Origin: Theobroma cacao
Taxonomy: Eukaryota; Streptophyta; Magnoliopsida; Malvales; Malvaceae
Assembly: GCF_000208745.1 (NCBI RefSeq)
Contig: NC_030850.1
Coordinates: forward strand, 31,678,399-31,742,398
Direction: 5' to 3'
Length of the DNA: 64,000 nucleotides
Position numbers and translations under genes: made by a program. Each line of letters begins with the position of its first letter. Position 1 is the stretch's first letter. Under the pieces are notes generated by a model. It made no database searches. It was not told where the DNA came from and saw only the letters and a program-made list of their open reading frames with translations. This document shows, piece after piece, positions 45,402-57,700 of the stretch.

Positions 45402-48400
45402 ATGTCAACTCTAATCACGATAGCGGAAGAACAACGACAACCTCTTCTTCTCGATCCTTCCCCTGACGGAAACGAAGAAGAGATCGCCGCTTCCTCATCA
45501 TCGAACGGACCAGATGCCCCTAAACTTACTCTCGACGACTCTAATCAACGGCTCCTATCTCTCGACGTATTCCGTGGCCTCACCGTCGCGGTATGCTCCC
45601 AGAAAAGATAAATTCAATTTCAGCCAAAGTGTTTTTTTTTTTTTTTTTTTACAGTTATAATAATAACAATATGAGAGTTGTATCTAGCAGAAAAGCACTG
45701 TGATAAGTTAGCTTGGAAGCAGTTGGGTAGGAAAATGATTTAGTTGTTTATAGGGAGAGCCTTGTATCATAATTGAAGCTGATACATAAATGGAAAAATT
45801 TAGCATTTTATATGTTGCATTTTTTTGAGAATATTGAATGAGCTTTTTGAATATGACTGAAAGTGGCTGATATTTTACTAAGTTTATTTCGTTGATTAAG
45901 CAGCCGAGGATTAAATCATGTGGCATTTTTCTAATTATTATGTCATTACGGGTTTATTAATTTAGCTTTCAACTCAATTCCTAATTATAGTTGATGATTT
46001 TGGTTGATGATGCTGGAGGGGCTTTTCCATCTATCAATCACGCTCCATGGTTTGGTGTGACAATCGCCGATTTCGTGATGCCCTTTTTTCTTTTTTGTGT
46101 TGGGGTCTCTATTAGCCTTGTATTTAAGGTATGCAAAGTTCTTAAGCATAGGATTAAATCTTATGGGGACAATGTTGTTTAATCAGGTTCTAGGTGATTA
46201 ACTGAGCATGACATTTTACTGTTCATTTTATTCATCTCCAAAAGTCTTGCCCTATGATGCTGAAAGTTTCTGCCCCGGCATTCTGCATGAGACTTTGGAA
46301 CTACTTTAAATTTATGTGTAGCACATATAAACTTTAAATTTCTATCTAGTATTACAATTGATCTTATTTTACTGTTACTTGTTGACCATGCTATTATTTG
46401 ATTAACATTTGTTCTTTTTTCATTGACTAAAGAAAGCTTTTTCCCTTTGTTTATGCCTGTTTAACAGCAAAAGCATATAAACATTCTGCAGACAATGCAG
46501 AAGCATGTATATATCTCCATAATATAAAGAAGCTACTATAGAAGCAAGTCAAATTAATTACATATGGTCATTATTTGTTTCACAATGCAGAAATCTTCTA
46601 GCAAAACATTGGCTACAAAGAAAGTTATATTGAGGACGATCAAACTTTTCCTTCTGGGCTTGTTTCTACAAGGTTTCTACTTTCACCTATTGTATTCTTG
46701 ACAAGTTACTGTTTTCTTACCTTCTGACAAGTCTAGACTGGAGTGACTGGCAACTCATGGAATATTGGGATATCTTGATAGGAGACTTTTAATTAATTTT
46801 GTAATGATTTTTCTTTTATCTTGGATTACCTCAATCAAGCAACTTTTTGATTGCTAAAGTAAATCCAAGCCCTTTGTTAATTATCATTTATGCATGCATA
46901 TGCATAGTTCAAACATGCACTGTTGTCGCCTACTTGATAATTTTGAAGACAAAAGGTGATAAAATGCACATATTTTGTGTCTAATTAATTGAGCTTGGTG
47001 CTGTGGTTTTAATATTTTGGAATCTGCTCATAGGCGGGTATTTTCATGGGCGTGACAATTTAACATATGGAGTTGATGTGGTCAAGATACGATGGCTAGG
47101 TGTACTACAGGTAATATGTTTTAATGTAAATTATCTTGATGTTCTCTTTTGTTTCATTTATTAATTTTATGTGATCAGGTAGCAACCAAATTATTCTTGT
47201 GAATTGTGCAATGTGCTTGATAAATGCTAAACTGGAGCTAAATATATTATTTATCAAAAAGAAGACCTTATAGAACTAAATCTGGGAATAATGCAAAATT
47301 ATTGTCTTTCCAATGTGAAGGGCAGCTATTTGAAACATTTTGCATGTCACATGCTTGAATTTTTATTCAACAAATTAAGGCATGCAATGCTCCTTACCTT
47401 TGTCTGCTGCATGTGGTATGGCTGACAAAGTAAGGCTCACACTTTGTGGCCTAAGGACACTCTACTTGAGTGTTTCACCCCTTAGTTCAGCCTAAATCCA
47501 CTAAGAAAACCAGCCAAGGCAGATATGCCCTTGAAAGCAACACAAGCCACAATGCCACAAGCACACCAATAACAGCCCAAATATGTGCACCTAACACCAC
47601 CAACACAAGAGAAACAGAAAGCACAAGAGGGATCCCAAAAGAAATGAGGCAAAGAGTGTATCCTATCCACAATTGCAAGAAGAGTTGGAAGGGCTCATCA
47701 AAATTTACAAGGGGTCTTGGGGGCTCTATTTACAGGCAAAGTCCCCCACTAACATCAGCCAAGAGAGGGAGTTCAAATTCTGGCTCCTTGTCTCTAACAG
47801 CTCTTTTTCCCTACAAGCAGTCTGCTCTGCAAATTCAAACTGCCTGCAGAGGCTCTCCCACAGTGCACTGCCTGTGCTGCCCCTGGGGACTGGCTATTGG
47901 AATTGTGTTTGGCTGGGCTGCCTGCTGGCCTGCTAGTCTGTCTGCCTGGCCTTGCGGGGTGGCCTATCTGCCTGCATGCTGCCTGGCCTGCCTGCATGGG
48001 TGGCCTGTCTCCTTGGCACCTCCTGTCCAGCAAAGGGGGTTTTCATCTGAACCAAGCCACCTTGTGCACCCCCGAGCCCTCTGCATGCAGGTGGGATTCG
48101 CAGGCTGTGACACATGCTCATTGCTTGACTAATTGCTGCTCTCAATGATATATTTCATCAGCTGAATTGAACAAATATAAGTTGCTTATGCCTCCATAAA
48201 TTGTTTCTTCGATTATTGTTGACAAATTCATTATTGCCATAGTTCAATCTGCTTTATGTACTAAATATATGGATACTGACTTTTTGTGTATTTATTAAGC
48301 TAATTTGCATCATTTTCATGGTTTATTGTCTACAGAGGATATCAATTGGATATCTGCTGGCTTCAATATCAGAAATCTGGCTTGTTTACAATGTTGTGGT

Positions 48401-51400
48401 TGACTGTCCAACAGCATTTGTTAGGAAATATCATGTTCAGTGGTTAGGAAATACTATGCTTATTGAAATCTTTGCAGAGATTTTCCTCTCCTTTTGTTAT
48501 TGATTTTGCAGTCTGGTATCTAGTTTTATTTCTAGAATTTTGAAAGCTATTAGATGACAAAACTTTTACCGTTAATATTTGTGTAGGATTGTTGCTGCCC
48601 TACTATTATCATTTTACATGTGCTTGCTCTATGGCCTTTATGTTCCAAACTGGGAATTTCAAGCTCCAAGCCTGAATCTGTCCACTAATGGATCCCATAC
48701 TCAAATTGTGAGTTAAATTATGTATTTGTTCTGTGGCACTTACTTTCAAGGTTTTGTTAGTCTGCACCAGTAAGTGCTCATAATGCAATAAGGTTTCTAA
48801 ACTCGAATAACCTGAAAGTTGTTTAACATGACTAGAATATTGTTGTTGGGACTAAGCTATGTTTATTAGGTTGCTCTGAGCTGCACATGTTGCTTCCTTT
48901 TGAAGTGCCCAGCCCCTTGTCTGTGCTATCATATTGCATGTACTTTTTCAATAAATGCATCTGCCAGATGGTTTTAATGTAATTTTTTTAAGCACGCCTT
49001 CTATATTTTTCTTGTTTCAGGCTATAGATTTAAGCAACTAATTGAACTGAACTTTTACAGCATATATGTTATGAACATATCTGGTAGACATGTCATACAA
49101 TTCTGGAAGCCAAAGGCTGCTGGGTTGTCTATCAATTGGATTGTCTTTTATAAAAAAAAAAGAACTACTTTCATGATTTGAGGATTGTACTGTTAGATTT
49201 AATCTTGATAATATGTAAATAAAATTATGTTATAAACTTATTGAAGCTACAGCTTTTGGGATAGAAAAATTAATAATTTGGATGTATTCTGTTGTAGTCT
49301 TGTGAATATTTCTATCAGAAACTAATAAACTCTGTTACCAAGCTTAAATTCTAGTTTGTTCTTGTGCTTTTTCTTTTGCTGCATGGAACTTAATGAGGCT
49401 ACCATGTTTTTTTTGTAGGTGCACTGTGGAGTCAGGGGGAGCCTTGAACCTCCATGCAATGCAGTTGGCTACATCGATCAGTATTTTCTGGGTGAACAGC
49501 ATCTATATCAACGTCCTGTTTATAGAAGAACAAAGGTTATTCCATTATTGTTCTTTTGTGTTGTAAATCTGGTGCTTCCTTTTGGAACACCCTCTTTCAT
49601 AATGTTAATAGGACATGTACCCTTTTCCATTCACAGGAATGCAGTGTCAATTCTCCTGACTATGGGCCTCTGCCACCGGATTCACCTGAATGGTGCCTTG
49701 CACCCTTTGACCCTGAGGGCATTTTAAGGTTAAATGTTGGCCTTCTCTGATCTTGTTTTTAATTTTTCACTACAGCTGTTAATAATGATCATTAAAGTTG
49801 TAAAGCCTGTAGTCATTCTGATATTTATTCATACCTGTACACACACAACTGAAGATCTTTAAATTCCAAATATACCACTCTTATTGCTCAGTAGTGTACT
49901 TGGAATTCTTATTTTTTCCCTAGAGGAATTTCTGCAGTTCATTAATGGCTGTCCTCACTTGTTTTGTGGGATTGCATTTTGGACATGTACTTCTGCATTA
50001 TAAGGTATCATTCTTCTTATTCTTTGGTAGGATGTCTGTATCTATGGGCTACTCATATCATTAAGTTTCCTGCCAAAAAATGAAAAAGGGTATGCCAATA
50101 TATTGTGTGCCATGTTGGTGAATATGCTCTGAATATATTTTCTTCAGGGACAAATGCAGAGAGCACTTTTATGGTCCATGTCTTCCTTTCTGTTGCTAGT
50201 TTCAGGATTTGGATTAGAGATGCTAGGTAAGTTGTCTCACTTAACAATCTGGTTCAGTATATGATTTTCTCTCATATGAAATTACGGTCAGCATACGATT
50301 TTCTAGGAGTTTCCAGTTTGTTTTGTACAATTGATGGCTGGTAGGTGTAACAGGCATTCCTCTCTCCAAACCACTGTACACATTGAGCTATATGTGCATC
50401 ACTGCTGGAGCATCAGGCTTGTTCTTAACCATTATCTTCTACATAGTAAGTTCCTCTAGTGATTGGCTTGTCATCTTCATGTTTAGTACTACAAAATTCC
50501 AAGTCACGTTTTTAAAAGATATATAGCCTACCTGATTTATCCTGAAGCGATTTTTCTCATAAAATTGTCATACATTTCAATCCAATCAGAATTGAAGGAA
50601 GTCATTACAATTTCTTTTCTAAAATGCTATTGACAAGACTGAAGGCAGTCTTGAAGGAAACATAGATCCATCCATCTTGGATTCCTTTCAGTCAGAATTT
50701 AAGCACAGACAGCTATAGGATGTCTAAGTATAGATGACATTAAAGCAGGTTCTCAAATTGATTTGATTGGAAAATTTAATTGATATGAGAATAGGCAATA
50801 TCTGATTATAAAAGACAAATTCCTTGACTAGTGGAAGGCTATTGTGAGCCAAGTTTCCATCATCAGTAGACCAATATGTTGGCTTAGTTGAAACCATTAA
50901 TATGACTGAGATTTATTTTCTCAAATCCCCTAAATATTCCTCTTGGAAATTCATGAATGTATGTATATAGCCAAAGCAATTCTAGGCCCTTCTTTTATCT
51001 TTCTTTGAGTTTGTGGGCTTTTGAGCATATATATAAAGGTTTTTTAGAAGTGCAAAAGAAATCTAAGTAGAGTTGAACTCTGTTTCATTTAATGATTTTC
51101 ATGATGCATTGCTTCGCCTAATGTCTTCTGTAAATGGGATTGTATTTCTGAAGTAATGAGGAATGCAACTATGCACAGTTGTTTGATTGTATTTGATGCA
51201 GGTAGATGTCAAACATTTTAGAAAGCCTGTGGTGTTACTTCAGTGGATGGGAATGAATGCTCTCATCGTATATGCTTTGGCTGCTTGTGACATTTTCCCA
51301 GCGGCTGTGCAAGGTTTCTATTGGCGTTCACCGGAAAATAACTTGGTATCTTTCCGTCTTCCCTTCTTGGTTCCTAGTTTTATTATCCTTGCTTTCATAG

Positions 51401-51889
51401 CAATAATTTACCAAAGGATAGGTGGAAAACTGCAAGCTTGACAGACCTATAATTTAAGAATTCACTGCTGAGCAGCTGCATCATAGTCATCATCTTTTGG
51501 TTTCATAAAGGAAGTCATGTTGTAACGAATGAATTTATGATCGCTAATGTTCTTTTTCATTCATGTGAAACTTGTCATCAAGCTTGACAGTAGAAAGATG
51601 TTGGAGTTACTGAACAAAAGCACTGCTTGCACATTGCATGTACTTTCTAAAGTTGATTTTTTTGAGTGTCAAACATAATCACTGCAATGGTTTTCATTAT
51701 CGATGTATCTGTTTGATAGACTTATGTTCATTTCAACATAAAATGCAGGTTGATGGTATGGAATCATTGCTACAGGCCATGCTTCATTCAAGCAAGTGGG
51801 GTACCCTCGTATTTGTATTGCTCCAGATCTTATTTTGGTGTCTTGTTGCCGGTTTTCTCCACATGAAAGGCATATATATAAAACTCTAG
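45402..51889 (+). CDS. HGSNAT-like multi-pass membrane acetyltransferase (484 aa, thirteen exons)
   Basis: Exons are 45402-45590, 45991-46128, 46591-46672, 47034-47110, 48336-48442, 48587-48707, 49419-49535, 49637-49728, 49938-50004, 50148-50226, 50345-50445, 51202-51345 and 51749-51889; 1455 nt close in frame. An acidic cytosolic N-terminus leads into RLLSLDVFRGLTVALMILVD, a typical start of the heparan-alpha-glucosaminide N-acetyltransferase family. NHAPWFGVTIADFVMPFF follows, and its His80 corresponds to the active-site His of human HGSNAT. About ten hydrophobic helices are visible, ending AGFLHMKGIYIKL. The animal enzyme moves acetyl from acetyl-CoA across the lysosomal membrane to glucosamine. 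Plants lack heparan sulfate, so the plant substrate is unknown. Exon 12 can instead read through to a stop at 51441, giving a different C-terminus. Intron 4 carries a GC-rich insert. Confidence 0.93.
47387..48119. repeat. GC-rich insertion-like segment in intron 4 of the HGSNAT-like gene
   Basis: The AT-rich intron changes abruptly to GC-rich DNA, with CCTGCCTG/GGCCTG repeats strongest at 47860-48010. ATGCTC occurs at both edges (47387-47392 and 48114-48119), a candidate target duplication. A 220-codon frame runs through it without protein-like features. It is probably a repeat insertion of unknown class. Confidence 0.5.
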
Positions 51890-52810
51890 AAGAATAAAAA
51901 ATAAAAAAAGAAAAGAAATATAGTACCAAAAATTTTGATATTAGATATGTATACTTTTTGCATCACTTGTGAAAGGATACACCGCCCTTGGAAATCGATT
52001 GTACGTATTTGAAGCGTAACTTTTTGTTTTGGCATTGTAAGATTTCCAGCAGCCTGTCCCTGATCTGTTCAGGTCACAAAGGGCTGGCACGAGCCCAAAC
52101 ATTGATCGGTCTACCCAAATTTAGAAACTTGATATGCAACCAGATGGGAGTTAGTGGGGCTTGGTGCAGAGGGTTCTTCTAGTAGGAAAAGAGAATATTT
52201 TGTAACGAGTGAATTGAAATGTGTTAGAGGTGGAGGAGAGAAAGATTGGAACAGTCTTTGAAATGTAAGTATTTTGGTAATAGGCGGTGAGAGATAAGAA
52301 AAAGTGAAGGAAATGATGGATTACGGCTAATGGGAATGACGGAATAGAAAAAATGTATGGAGGAGTCTTGAGAGAATTTTTAAGATATTCTTGGTTGAGT
52401 TTTTAATGATTTTTTCTTATTTTTCAACAGGTTCGTATATTTATATTAATCAAGAGCACCTTTTTAAGAGTAATTAGAATAATACGTTCAATCATGAGAG
52501 AACATGCTTGTCATGAAATAGTAATTAAATAACAGTTTATGAGATATTAAAAAAATAACAATGTAGATGAGTAGTGACGTAAGTTATAAGTAATTGAATA
52601 ATGACACATAATAGTGTAAAAAAGAGAAAAAGAAAAAAAAAAGTTAAGTACATGTATTTCAAATAAAGGTTAAGAGGAAAATTTTTTAATTGTTTTCATA
52701 TTTGAGCCACCAAGTCAAGCTTTTTAAAATATCTCAAATGTAAAGGTAACTCATGAATTTTATTACTCGTTTTGAGTTACTTTTACTTTCTTGAATAAAC
52801 AGCTGTTCAA
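51890..52810. other. 3' flank of the HGSNAT-like gene, no further gene
   Basis: AT- and purine-rich DNA with short frames only. The 3' UTR probably occupies the first few hundred bases. Confidence 0.5.
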
Positions 52811-53203
52811 TGCTTGTTCTTGGGTGCTTCCACTCTCGGAACGTCCTTGGATGCTTTCGCATTTGGAACACTGTTGGGTGCTTTTGTGGTTAGAATACTC
52901 TTGAGTTTTTTCTCGTCTGAAATGATTTTGGGTGTTTTCGGGTTTAGAACGCTCTTAAGTGCTTTCACGTTTAGAATACTGCTTCTGTTTTTGAAATACT
53001 CTTGGACGCTTTTGCGATTAGAATACCCTTGAACTTTTTCATACTTGAAACACATTTGAGTGTTTTTGTATTTAAAATACCTATAGGTGCTTTTATATTT
53101 GGAACACCCTTGGACCTTTGGTGTTTTCATGCTTGAAACGACTTTAGACGTTTTCGTGCTTGAAACACTTTTAGATATTTTTGCATTTGAAACACCCTTG
53201 ATG
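52811..53203. repeat. 27-bp tandem repeat (minisatellite), about 14 degenerate units
   Basis: Units such as GGAACGTCCTTGGATGCTTT+CGCATTT (52838-52864) repeat every 27 bp up to 53203. One unit is 20 bp (about 52973-52992) and one is 34 bp (about 53101-53134), a loss and a gain of 7 bp. On the minus strand it reads as a nine-residue repeat (KAPNSVPNA, KASKDVPRV, KALKSVLNP types) open for 107 codons. I see no promoter or splice context for a gene. Confidence 0.92.
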
Positions 53204-54377
53204 TAATTTTTTTAATAATATAATATTTTAAAAATAATAATTAATTAAAATTAGGTATCTACACATTAAAAAGAAAAGGTGTTTTGAAAATGACTCGACG
53301 TATACTGGCAAAGGTGCTTGCCTGCTTGGTAGTGATTGGAGGAGCGAAACATAATTACGAAGCAAAGCCATTCACGCAGGCTTAAAAAGTGCTTGAAGGT
53401 AGTGGCAACACGAAAATTTCTCAATATTTGGTCATTCCTATTTCTCCTCAACAGGATAAAGGGTGGAAATAGCTTTATGCTTGCGGCTTCCTCACTATTC
53501 ATATTGGGCGACAAATATGTTATTTCGTCCAAAAGCTAGGTACAGTTCACACGGAACACTGTTTGGTCTAAGGTTTCGCCCTATTAGCCTTGACAAAGAT
53601 TTATCAAAAGTTGATTTGCCAGATCCAAATGACTGACATCGGACCAATGGTTGAATTTGTGGGACCCCTTGATTTACCTTTGTCAATTACTGGATAAGAT
53701 GATTTTTCCTTTTAACATGCAAGATAATTGTAACATGTGGCACAGTAATACATAATTAATCCTAAGGCATGCTAAAATACTTAATTCCTTAGAAAAATAA
53801 TAATAAAAAAAAGACTAGGCTTCATGACATGTATGAGGGTGAGAAATTATTCAATTTTCTTTTTTCAAATGAGAGAGACCGAATTGGGTGTAACATTAAT
53901 CCAGCAAGCTATTTGATTCTGTATGGTAGTATGAAAAATAGTCAAACTGTTTTAAGCTAAGTTTGAAAATACTTGAATATAAAGAGGAAATTAACAAAAG
54001 TGTTGCCAAACATGACACACAAACTTGTATTGCTACCTCACTGGTCTATACCTGTAACCGTAAGCGAGGCATTACTTGTTTTGGTGATTGCCTGATTCGT
54101 CTCTCTGAAATTAAGATGTGGTGGTGCTTGCAGAAATTTCATCGGGCCGAGATTACACTGGTCTGTCCCTTAAACGATTTTCCTACTATGGTATATTTAG
54201 TTTCTTCCCCTCAAAGACACTCATAGCTTCTTAGTTGGTAAAAGAGATTTTCTCTCTTTCGGCAATAAAAAGGTTTGCTTCAAGCACCTCTTTCCCCAGC
54301 TTCAGATTCCACCACCATCATCAGGGGTAAGCTCAAAAAGACAGATGCGCTCTTTCGTTATCTTTTCTTTTAATACT
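53204..54377. other. Intergenic region, no gene recognised
   Basis: Only short frames are present, and no repeat ends were recognised. The right end is the promoter of the small gene at 54479. Confidence 0.45.
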
Positions 54378-54386
54378 CTATAAAAA
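54378..54386 (+). promoter_or_regulatory. Probable TATA box of the small gene at 54479
   Basis: CTATAAAAA lies about 100 bp upstream of ATG 54479, in a good position for a plant core promoter. A CT-rich leader follows it. Confidence 0.6.
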
Positions 54387-54478
54387 CCCAGACACTTGCC
54401 CTGTTTCCACGCATCTTCCAGCTGCCTTTCTCTCCTCTCCAAAACTCCTTCCAAATCATTGAGAAAGGAAAGCATAAA

Positions 54479-54736
54479 ATGGCAACTGAGAAAGCCAATT
54501 ATGATCAGACCGTGGACACCCAGAATTATCACACTCAAGAGAATTCCACAGAGCGATCAGCTTCTAGCCAGGGATCAGCTAAGTTCCACTTCAGTAAAGC
54601 ACTTGCCCACAGAGCAGTTTATGGTTCAAGCAGCCGCCGCAGCACCGGAAGCAGAAAGGTCAGAAGCACTGACGCTAGAACATTACCAAGTAGGCTAAGC
54701 AAGGTTTCATTGGCTGATGATGATTCTGAGAACTAG
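54479..54736 (+). CDS. Small Ser/Arg-rich protein of unknown function (85 aa)
   Basis: This is an intact single-exon frame with ATG context AAAATGGCA and a TATA box about 100 bp upstream, followed by a CT-rich leader typical of plant 5' UTRs. The protein is polar and low in hydrophobic residues. It has an acidic/Gln N-terminal third (YDQTVDTQNYHTQE), a central AKFHFSKALAHRAVYG segment, a basic Ser/Arg stretch (SSSRRSTGSRKVRS) and an acidic end (LADDDSEN). There is no signal peptide, helix or known motif. The codon use and leader favour a real gene, but I do not recognise the family. Ser/Arg residues could be phosphorylated. Function is unassigned. Confidence 0.55.
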   Translation: MATEKANYDQTVDTQNYHTQENSTERSASSQGSAKFHFSKALAHRAVYGSSSRRSTGSRKVRSTDARTLPSRLSKVSLADDDSEN

Positions 54737-57700
54737 CTAGGTTGACAGAAATGTTCTCGGTGCCATATTAGATGTACTACAGCTCTAAGTTAGCTACAGA
54801 AGTTTCATTCTGTTCCAGGAAAATGCTGATGACCTTGTGACATTTAGTTTGTTTGTTTTGTCCAGTTAGCGGTACGGCAAAGCAATGTCTCCAATTCTTG
54901 GGAAAAGCTGATGCTTTGACAGAGAATACGATGGAGAATTGACCAGAATCTGCAGCCAAATTAATGGCAAGAATTCATAAATCCATTCTCTCTGTATCTG
55001 TATCATCAATTAATTCGGAGCTGAGTGTAATATTTGGCATTGCTATTGATTCATGGTGGCATTTCCTCTCTTCCCCATGAGATAAAGATAAACACAAGGA
55101 AAAGTTAAAACTTGCATCATAACCAAATTAAGTCGGCCAACTTCCATATTAATATGACAATGTAGTAGTCACTTTTCAATTCTCTGCAGAAAAAGGGCAA
55201 AGGGGGAAAGGCTTGATAGTCCAACAACATCAGGGTTGCAATCACCCAAAAGAACTTGGGCCATCTAGTCCACCACTTCAACACTTCAACCAAACTTAAA
55301 AGGGGCAACAACAAATTGCGTGGGGATTTTCCCAAGCCAATGTTACTAAGAAAACTTGGATCTTAATTGTTATAGTCTTCTAGAGCACAGTTTCTAAATT
55401 TTCCTCCTTGTAATCACTCTCTTGAATTCTGCATATGAAAAAGGACGGTTAAGACATCAGGATTGGCCATCCTTTGATTTATGAAAAATACATATTTTGG
55501 GCGAAACGTCTGAGTGTAGAACATGGAGTAGCACGGTCGCTTCCCAGCCTTTTGTTTTGCCAGTGGGTCTCAAATAGCACGTTTCTGAGCTCAAAGGAGA
55601 AGCTTCATGGATAAGTGGTAACAGAACATGAATATAAAAACATTGGACCCAACTTACCCAACCCCACTTTCTTGATTGGGCTCCGTTTAGTGGTGTGATT
55701 TTTCTTTTTTTGTTTTCCTCTATTAACATTTTCAGCCTTATTTACAAAATAGATATCTCATGTTCTAATTTTTCTCTCTTTGAACAATAAAAACATGTTT
55801 ACTTTCTGAATCTGGAGGAGCCAAATTTCGAAGCAGAAACTCTTTTCGTTTTCTACTCAAAACAACTAGTTTAAGATAATGCAAACATGCTATGCTATCG
55901 TAAGCTTTCAGAATTATAGTTTCTCAAGCAAAGGCAGCATCTCTAACTGATGTTGGCGATGGGCCAAAAGGACAGTGCATGGCCTATGACCTATGAAACA
56001 AAGCATTTGGATTCCCTGTACGTGGGGAAAAACACCATGTCCGGATCCACCTAGCTACTTTTACACAATCCACGCTATCCTATCAGAGCGATATGCATAT
56101 AATAATTGGTTCTTTTTTCTATTTTCCCAGAAATTTAAAGAGAAAAATAAAGGTTTTACCATACTGCAGAATGCAGTATCCTTTTTGTTTTCATGCTTAT
56201 GTTTTTTGGCTGTTGAACCATTTACATATCACGCTATGAAATTATTGAGAAAAGAGATACATTTCAATGACATTTCAAAAGTTAAAGTGAACTGTACCGA
56301 TTTGATGCACTTGATTCACAGTACTATAACTCTTCCTTCCCACAAGTTTAAAGTGTGTTAAATGTATCTTTTTCTACGGGTCCTTGATCACTATCAAAGA
56401 GTAAAACTTAAGTGAGGGGAAATCATCTGTGAAATTTATCATGTGTCTATCTGCTAGGCTATATTTAATGGTTGGAATGTGTTTAATCCTCATCCATTTA
56501 TGAACTTGCATTTGAAACTAATTATAGCACCCAAAGCCAGTATTCAAAAGACAAAGACAGAAGGGCCCTGGATTAACATGCTTGGTATGTACTGATGTTG
56601 TGACATAAACATTATAAATCACATGATTTGTGGGCTTTTGAGTCTTTGGATAACTGTCAAGGACCATGAACCCACTTACAACTGGAGAACAAACATTGCC
56701 AACGAATGTGAGCGCCCACCAATTCTCTTAATATATATCTTCATAATTCTTTTTTTTCTCTTTTTAAAGGAAAAAAAAAAAGAAAACACTCTGTGACAAG
56801 CAAGAGAAAAATACAATAATGCAGGGTCAGCTTAGTTGGCATGAAATAAATATAGCATTATGATTCATAATATCTGGAATAAAATCTTTGGATATCATCT
56901 CAACCTGGAAAGGTGTTAATTTGAGGGCTACGAAATGTCGAAATCCTCCAAGAAGGAAGTAAACTAATGGTGAGCGTCGTTGACCTTGCTGCAATACCTA
57001 GGTCAATTCATAGCCATTTACAAAAAACTCGGTGCTGCTGCTGCATCATACAACTACGCAACACAGGCTTTAGTCCCTTCAGATAAGAAGTCGGGGAGCT
57101 TGGTGGGCCATCTCCAAGGATTCTGAAATCTTTAAATGTTGTCTTCTAATAATACTCATCGTGTCTTATCCCAACGATCAGGGGTTGCAGCATCTTTTTT
57201 TACTGACCAACTTAATCTCCCTTCCTCAAATTCGTAATTGGAATTAGTTTTACCTTGTACTCTGCCTTTTGGGCTTTTGATCCTATAGTATATATTAAGT
57301 TTCTTCCCTTTTCGTTGCTTCTTCATCAATCGAGTTTAGGTGAGTTTGGTAATAGATGGTCAATATATCGATGATAAAACAATAAAAATGGGAAGAGATA
57401 TTAGGCAGCAAATGTCTAGAGTATACATAGATACGGTACAGTAGTCTCTAGCTTTCTTCTTCACGCACTAAATCCATTGATTGCCATTGAAATTTATGAA
57501 AGGGATGACGGGTTTCTAACTGCTTCGAGTAGGATAATAAAGCTTAACTACGATTAGGTGAAGCTCACAAGACTTACAAGAAACCGACATGATCGAGGTA
57601 AAAATCTCAGCGATTAGGCCAGGTAACAACCCATTAAATATTAATCCTCAATCGATGCCAGATCTTACGTCTTCCCTATACCAGTTGTTCATTCAAGTTT

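Noticed and set aside
47470..48132. 220-codon plus frame in the GC-rich intron insert
   Set aside because: Composition is repeat-like (Cys/Leu/Ala runs from CTGC repeats), with no domain.
52807..53130. 107-codon minus frame as a coding gene
   Set aside because: It is fully explained by the 27-bp minisatellite. Because 27 is divisible by three, any unit without a stop stays open.
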